Source: Siphonodentalium dalli
Taxonomy: Eukaryota; Mollusca; Scaphopoda; Gadilida; Siphonodentaliidae
NCBI GenBank assembly: GCA_032622095.1
Contig: CP136063.1
Span: 208,305,934-208,369,933, forward strand
Length of the DNA stretch: 64,000 bases
Direction: 5' to 3'
Shown here: piece after piece, positions 62,901-64,000 of the stretch
How the letters are laid out: each line of letters opens with the position of its first letter
Numbering within the stretch: the first letter of the stretch is position 1
Made by a program: the position numbers and the translations under genes
The notes under the pieces: generated by a model
What the model saw: only the letters and a program-made list of their open reading frames with translations
What the model was told of the DNA's origin: nothing
The model's database searches: none

Positions 62901-63277
62901 GCCTCATCTTCTGGGAAGTATATATTGTCTCAAATTAACATTGCCTTTAGTTACTTTTTCCCTTCTGTTCAGTTTCTATATCCCCTAATTTCCAGAAAAT
63001 GAAATGCATAATCAAGATGACTAATGGGCGATGATCATCACCAACTTCAACTGGGGATCTTCAATCTGATTCTAGATCTCCCATAGCATTTGAGGCCTAA
63101 TCAGAATGAGGTTCCCAGAGGGTGAATTTGGTGATGCTAGCCAGTCGTGCAAATGACAGACACACTATTTGCAGGCTTGGAATTTTTTTGTTAAAACATG
63201 TGATTTCTGTCATTCCAGAAAGCTGAGTATGCCATTATTATAGAAGAGGATCTTGACGTCTCACCAGATTTCTTGAG
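35845..63277 (+). CDS. POMGNT1: POMGNT1, 5' part (11 coding exons; 3' end beyond the window)
   Basis: Protein O-linked-mannose beta-1,2-N-acetylglucosaminyltransferase 1, a Golgi type II membrane enzyme. It adds GlcNAc from UDP-GlcNAc to O-mannose on proteins such as alpha-dystroglycan. Joined exons: 35845-35964, 37822-37918, 39438-39556, 46145-46210, 47116-47229, 48300-48411, 50103-50332, 53229-53299, 59187-59262, 60440-60565, 63219-63277. Together they give 1,190 nt, about 396 residues of a protein near 660 in vertebrates. Layout: cytosolic tail 1-40, membrane segment about 41-60, stem ILEI-like domain about 90-210, linker with conserved Trp and Cys 211-290, GT13 catalytic domain from about 290, metal-binding EDLD at 387-390. 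All phases join cleanly. Every intron is GT-AG except intron 8, which starts GC. Introns (0.9-6.6 kb) are filled with MITEs and hAT relics. Confidence 0.95.
36022..36238. mobile_element. Palindrome family P, copy 4 (intron 1)
   Basis: Complete, TA on both sides; small changes in the right arm (CGGT insertion near 36160) break perfect pairing. Confidence 0.85.
37430..37680. mobile_element. Relic carrying the TATATGCGAG core (intron 1)
   Basis: CGCCTCGCATACATG, then GTGCATTCTCTTATATATGC and CTCCCTATGG, with an interrupted second arm. Ends near CCCTTAATGAAAGG, a worn class D end. Confidence 0.5.
37822..37918 (+). CDS. POMGNT1: POMGNT1 exon 2 (membrane anchor)
   Basis: Acceptor TTTTAG. Encodes the signal anchor [17 protein letters not shown] followed by charged DTQKK, as expected for a type II Golgi protein. 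Donor GTGAGA; phase 1. Confidence 0.92.
38453..38606. mobile_element. Palindrome family P, copy 5, deleted left arm (intron 2)
   Basis: The left arm has lost about 60 bp after CTAAATAATCG. The right arm is full, TA on both sides. Confidence 0.8.
39142..39221. mobile_element. Right-end relic of TTAA class B (intron 2)
   Basis: GTTTGTTGAACTTATTATC and TTTAGTATAGAAGGGTTAA match 51828-52089. Confidence 0.5.
39438..39556 (+). CDS. POMGNT1: POMGNT1 exon 3 (start of stem domain)
   Basis: Acceptor TTGAAG. Peptide includes [20 protein letters not shown], corresponding to the family's EVYSS...VAVDG stretch. Donor GTGAGT; phase 0. Confidence 0.93.
39797..39998. mobile_element. Palindrome family P, copy 6 (intron 3)
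   Basis: Complete, TA on both sides; variant ATAATTAATCGACTGC ends shared with copy 9 (57453), marking a subfamily. Confidence 0.85.
40480..40620 (+). pseudogene. BED zinc-finger remnant of a hAT transposase
   Basis: Frame WQYFGFGTY...[11 protein letters not shown]...[10 protein letters not shown] then a stop where the finger's histidines would follow. The aromatic WQYF start and CxxC pair are typical of BED fingers at the N-terminus of hAT transposases. No catalytic domain follows. Confidence 0.7.
40882..41096. mobile_element. Palindromic insertion nested in the hAT element
   Basis: Arms GACAATATACTCAGATATAA and TTATATCTGAGTATATTGTC, plus an inner CAGCGACA/TGTCGCTG pair. Confidence 0.65.
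41388..41525 (+). repeat. Dispersed repeat shared with 34968-35113 (intron 3)
   Basis: Same order of landmarks (ACGGATGGCCTTCATGG, TTTTTCTTATACCA). Sequence to about 41780 resembles 54440-54540 (CAGTTCAAAATCCA), so the repeat is longer than the matched part. Confidence 0.5.
42311..42562. mobile_element. TTAA class B element, diverged copy (intron 3)
   Basis: Inner AAATGTTCAGATAATATG and TTTTGTTGAACATTTCCCTCC; right end TTTAGTAGAGAAAGGGTTAA. The left TTAA has decayed to GTAA. Confidence 0.55.
42588..43113. mobile_element. Inverted-repeat MITE (intron 3)
   Basis: GACCCTGGGAATTA with GCCTGGGCA at the left; TTGCCCAGGCTAATCCCAGG at the right. No coding capacity. Confidence 0.65.
43421..44862. 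mobile_element. hAT-like element (intron 3)
   Basis: CAGGGTTTCCG at the left and CGGAAACCCTG at the right. Flanks share TTTATAC, seven of the eight bases expected for a hAT duplication. A nested inverted repeat (GGTATTAGGCAC near 44252, GTGCCAAATACC near 44315) lies inside. No transposase frame. Confidence 0.75.
44863..45692. other. Intron 3 sequence, no feature recognised
   Basis: AT-rich; the 98-codon minus frame (45307-45011) has no domain or neighbouring splice signals. Confidence 0.4.
45693..46098 (-). mobile_element. TTAA class A element, copy 2 (intron 3)
   Basis: Complete, TTAA on both sides, opposite orientation to copy 1. Ends 46 bp before exon 4. Confidence 0.88.
46145..46210 (+). 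CDS. POMGNT1: POMGNT1 exon 4
   Basis: 22 codons ending [12 protein letters not shown], the most conserved segment of the ILEI-like stem domain. Donor GTATGT; phase 0. Confidence 0.95.
46240..46315. mobile_element. Relic of MITE family M (intron 4)
   Basis: AGTGTCACTAAATTCACCC and GGGGACCTCATTCCGCATTG match the middle of 59965-60401. Confidence 0.5.
46983..47091. mobile_element. Palindrome family P, copy 7, right arm only (intron 4)
   Basis: Begins at the turn (GAGAGCTTTACGATGAATGG) and ends GCATTACTG plus TA, 24 bp before exon 5. Confidence 0.8.
47116..47229 (+). CDS. POMGNT1: POMGNT1 exon 5
   Basis: 38 codons with [17 protein letters not shown] and GRILIFTIK, continuing the stem domain. 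Donor GTACGC; phase 0. A partial palindrome lies 24 bp before the exon. Confidence 0.95.
47285..47460. mobile_element. Class D relic with TATATGCGAG core (intron 5)
   Basis: TAACCCTTCCATGACTGGAGC start; core TGCATTCTCTAATATATACG then CGCCTCGC-like second half, and again at 47425. Confidence 0.5.
47465..48241. mobile_element. Long-armed palindromic MITE, split by class A copy 3 (intron 5)
   Basis: Left TTTGAAGTTTCGACAGGGAA and right CAGAGTAGAGATTCATGGCA match 20623-21142. The class A element occupies 47601-47989 inside it. Confidence 0.65.
47601..47989 (-). mobile_element. TTAA class A element, copy 3 (intron 5)
   Basis: Complete with TTAA at both ends; same orientation as copy 2 and very similar to it, inserted into an older repeat. 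Confidence 0.88.
48300..48411 (+). CDS. POMGNT1: POMGNT1 exon 6
   Basis: Acceptor TTGCAG; peptide DEGTFSLK...LGSKS...[12 protein letters not shown] ends the stem domain. Donor GTGAGT; phase 1. Confidence 0.95.
48559..49711. mobile_element. Candidate 1.15-kb TTAA element (intron 6)
   Basis: TTAACTCTTTCGCCACC at the left; GGTGTTGAAAGAGTTAA at the right. Tips match over 11 bases and then loosely. No transposase frame inside; the assignment rests on the ends alone. Confidence 0.45.
50103..50332 (+). CDS. POMGNT1: POMGNT1 exon 7
   Basis: Largest exon here, 230 nt. Carries [26 protein letters not shown] and the ICRCNNPDP cysteine block, all matching the linker before the catalytic domain. Donor GTAGGT; phase 0. 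Confidence 0.95.
50390..50603. mobile_element. Palindrome family P, copy 8 (intron 7)
   Basis: Complete, TA on both sides; begins 57 bp after exon 7. Confidence 0.85.
50604..50955. repeat. Tandem repeat of 123-139 bp, 2.5 units (intron 7)
   Basis: GTTTTAGTGCCA starts units at 50609, 50732 and 50871 (third GTTTTAGCGCCA); each has CAGGTCTTTCCTCCA-like and GATATGGCCAGAGCGG blocks. Confidence 0.8.
50989..51118. mobile_element. Class D relic (intron 7)
   Basis: TTAACCCTTTCATGATGGGA, then GCTGTGCTGG and ATTAAAGATC, matching 5110-5348; right end lost. Confidence 0.55.
51119..51300 (-). mobile_element. Palindromic family N relic (intron 7)
   Basis: ACTCATTTTCATTATAATTA and GTTGAGTATAAAAGGAGATGG match the complement of 6329-6540. 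Confidence 0.55.
51441..51686. mobile_element. TTAA element class C (intron 7)
   Basis: TTAACCCTTTGAGTGCCAGG at the left; CCTGGCACTCAAAGGGTTAA at the right: a perfect 20-bp inverted repeat. The inside holds GTGCCAATGCATTCTCTTAT and the same 66-bp core palindrome as class A. Confidence 0.88.
51828..52089. mobile_element. TTAA element class B, complete copy (intron 7)
   Basis: TTAACCCTTTCTATACTAA and TTAGTATAGAAAGGGTTAA ends. A central palindrome (GATAATAAGTTCAACAAA with TTTGTTGAACTTATTATC) mirrors the class A design with a different core. Confidence 0.88.
52221..52626 (+). mobile_element. Dispersed element TACGCCC...GGGCGTA (intron 7)
   Basis: TACGCCCTTTTGAATAAAGG start, pyrimidine-rich CCGTCC repeats, then AAAGGGCGTATTTTGCCACG and GCGATGCTCTTGTTT, an end common in marine-invertebrate genomes. 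Confidence 0.65.
53229..53299 (+). CDS. POMGNT1: POMGNT1 exon 8 (non-canonical GC donor)
   Basis: Peptide [16 protein letters not shown] opens the GT13 fold. To keep the conserved Arg-Met-Leu junction with exon 9, the exon must end CAG with intron GCATGT; the nearest GT, five bases on, breaks the frame. Phase 2. Confidence 0.9.
53742..53830. mobile_element. Short class B relic (intron 8)
   Basis: GATAATAAGTTCAACAAATG, TGTTGAACTTATTAGCTG and TTTAGTATAAAAAGTGTTAA. Confidence 0.5.
54806..55235. mobile_element. Dispersed palindromic repeat, copy 2 (intron 8)
   Basis: Partner of 6565-6960, sharing GAGGATCTCACATGAGTTTC and the GAGCCGAGG palindrome. Confidence 0.65.
55590..55959 (+). mobile_element. 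TTAAAGACATA repeat family, best copy (intron 8)
   Basis: Bounded by TTAAAGACATATTATG and CACATCACTTTAA, so again TTAA at both tips. Inner landmarks TCCAGGCGCTCTG and CGATTTGGGACGCAACTATC. Confidence 0.65.
56565..57330 (+). repeat. Diverged tandem repeat of 130-170 bp (intron 8)
   Basis: GATAACTTCAGTTA recurs at 56810, 56981 and 57269, with variants near 56650 and 57115. GGAATGAAATTTGGTAT and GTACGCCCATTTT also recur. No coding frame. Confidence 0.65.
57453..57664. mobile_element. Palindrome family P, copy 9 (intron 8)
   Basis: Complete, TA on both sides; same subfamily as copy 6 (TAATTAATCGACTGC). Confidence 0.85.
58159..58549 (+). mobile_element. TTAA class A element, copy 4 (intron 8)
   Basis: Complete; same orientation as copy 1 at 5664 and very similar along its length. 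Confidence 0.88.
58820..58923. mobile_element. Palindrome family P, copy 10, left arm only (intron 8)
   Basis: CAGTAATGCCCTAAATAATC start, stops at the turn (CATCAGAAAGCTCTC). Confidence 0.75.
59187..59262 (+). CDS. POMGNT1: POMGNT1 exon 9
   Basis: Completes Arg310 and encodes [10 protein letters not shown]...[11 protein letters not shown], the second beta strand region of the nucleotide-sugar fold. Donor GTTAGT; phase 0. Confidence 0.94.
59468..59560. mobile_element. Left-end relic of class B (intron 9)
   Basis: TTAACCCTTTCTATACTAAG then AAATGTTCAGATAAT; truncated. Confidence 0.5.
59709..59934. mobile_element. Palindrome family P, copy 11 (intron 9)
   Basis: Complete; the turn is lengthened by a duplicated GAGAGCTTTCAGTGAGA segment. 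Confidence 0.85.
59965..60401. mobile_element. MITE family M, complete copy (intron 9)
   Basis: GCCTGCAAATAGTGTGTCTG at the left and CAGACACACTACTTTCAGGC at the right. Each half holds its own small palindrome (GAGGGTGAATTTAGTGATGC). Ends 38 bp before exon 10. Confidence 0.75.
60440..60565 (+). CDS. POMGNT1: POMGNT1 exon 10
   Basis: 42 codons with [20 protein letters not shown] and YKASLTATF, the best conserved run of the catalytic domain. Donor GTAAGT; phase 0. Confidence 0.96.
60690..60985 (-). pseudogene. C-terminal fragment of a LINE reverse-transcriptase protein (intron 10)
   Basis: Antisense to POMGNT1. The frame contains [17 protein letters not shown] and [12 protein letters not shown], the same C-terminal motif type as FSQRVVTTWN...LPDEV in the LINE at 11.6-14.5 kb, from a different family. 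No RT domain here: a 5'-truncated insertion. Confidence 0.75.
61020..62038. other. Intron 10 sequence, no feature recognised
   Basis: AT-rich; begins with a fragment of the TGCATTCTCTTA core. No coding frame. Confidence 0.4.
62039..62420. mobile_element. MITE with reiterated CCGCGGTG units (intron 10)
   Basis: Ends ATACCCTGCTTGACAAAACA and TGTTTTGTCCAGCGGGGTAT with AAGTGTCC inside form a 27-bp inverted repeat. Within are about ten alternating copies of GCCGCGGTGTAGTTGCC or its complement. Far more GC-rich than the intron around it. Confidence 0.8.
62877..63175. mobile_element. MITE family M, internal-deletion copy (intron 10)
   Basis: Starts GGGGACCTCATTCTTCTAAG and ends AAATGACAGACACACTATTT with GCAGGC; left terminus lost. 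Ends about 43 bp before exon 11. Confidence 0.65.
63219..63277 (+). CDS. POMGNT1: POMGNT1 exon 11 (metal-binding EDLD)
   Basis: Encodes [22 protein letters not shown] is the DxD-like motif that holds the metal ion and UDP-GlcNAc. Donor GTATGT; phase 2. Later exons lie past 64000. Confidence 0.95.
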
Positions 63278-63739
63278 GTATGTTTTCTCACAAGCAGTGT
63301 TCACGCTGGGCCAAAAAATCTTTTGGCCAAATTAAAAAAAACTCTGGCCAAATTAAATCCTTATTTTCTGGTCTCACAATTAATGTATATTTTTGTTTAA
63401 TTTAGTATCTAACATTCTATATAATTATGTCCATACCTTACAATACCGTGTCTGGACTGTTTTAATGCCGTCATTGTTACTTGACAATATACCACTACCC
63501 ACAATATAACATGTACCATTCAGCATTATGACCTACAAAGGATTCATTATCTAATTCGTGTTAATCCTCTTTACTGTTTTATTACATTGTTTGATAGTGC
63601 ACTGCCATGAGTGATTTTTGTTACCCATTAAGCTGTATCACCTAATCAATTAGCAGATGATCATACTATAAATTTTATTCTCATGTCGCTCCCATTAAAT
63701 CAATTTGGGTTTTTTAATTAGATTTCCGGTTTTGACCTG

Positions 63740-63904
63740 CACTAATGCCCTAAATAATCGACTCCTTAACCACAGCAGAATTATGGGTAACTTTTCAGGA
63801 TTTAGTCGGAAATATGGCTTGTTGCCATACATCGGAAAGCTCTCAGTGAAAAGTTACCCATAATTCTGCTGTGGTTAAGGAGTCGATTATTTAGGGCATT
63901 ACTG
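63740..63904. mobile_element. Palindrome family P, copy 12, shortened (after exon 11)
   Basis: Full left arm, but about 50 bp around the turn and inner right arm are missing. TA on the right. Confidence 0.8.
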
Positions 63905-64000
63905 TATGACAGTGTTATTAGATCACTTTGCAAATTTGTTGCATGCTCTTCCTATTTGAATATTACATAGGCCTGCATTATTTAATCTGATCAACTTTTG

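Overview
The window is eukaryotic, AT-rich animal DNA. It has long introns with GT/AG signals, dense short transposon copies, a LINE and a tRNA-derived SINE. The protein set and the repeat style (frequent ACATGTA runs, long elements ending in GGACGGACG-type tracts) suggest a marine invertebrate, perhaps a lophotrochozoan such as a mollusc. The species cannot be fixed from the sequence.

Only two protein-coding genes are clearly supported. On the minus strand, 27430-25919, an intronless cytochrome P450 (503 aa) carries the I-helix, ExxR, PERF and heme-cysteine motifs. On the plus strand, 35845 to beyond 63277, lie the first eleven coding exons of POMGNT1, the Golgi enzyme that extends O-mannose on alpha-dystroglycan. 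These cover the cytoplasmic tail, membrane anchor, stem (ILEI-like) domain and the first part of the GT13 catalytic domain, up to the metal-binding EDLD motif. The 3' part lies outside the window. Intron 8 appears to begin with GC instead of GT. The two genes are divergent, about 8.4 kb apart.

Region by region: 1-25 kb has no recognisable host gene. It holds a SINE (3.6-4.0 kb), many TTAA-bounded or palindromic MITE-like elements, a 42-bp minisatellite (9.0 kb), a decayed CR1-type LINE (11.6-14.5 kb), a GC-rich reiterated palindrome (15.6-16.0 kb) and a 3.3-kb element with expanded internal repeats (16.9-20.2 kb). The CYP gene sits at 25.9-27.4 kb. Between the two genes are an inverted repeat flanking an (AT)n microsatellite and three nearly identical tandem copies of a 1.57-kb unit (29.9-34.6 kb). 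POMGNT1 introns (36-64 kb) are packed with the same MITE families plus two hAT-like elements.

The strongest pattern beyond the genes is the mobile-element ecology. One family of near-perfect palindromes (about 200 bp, TA-flanked) occurs twelve times. At least six kinds of element end in TTAA, and several unrelated ones carry the same short palindromic core. Ten of the twelve palindromes lie between 34.6 and 63.9 kb, and nine of those are in POMGNT1 introns, where the transcript could fold into long hairpins.
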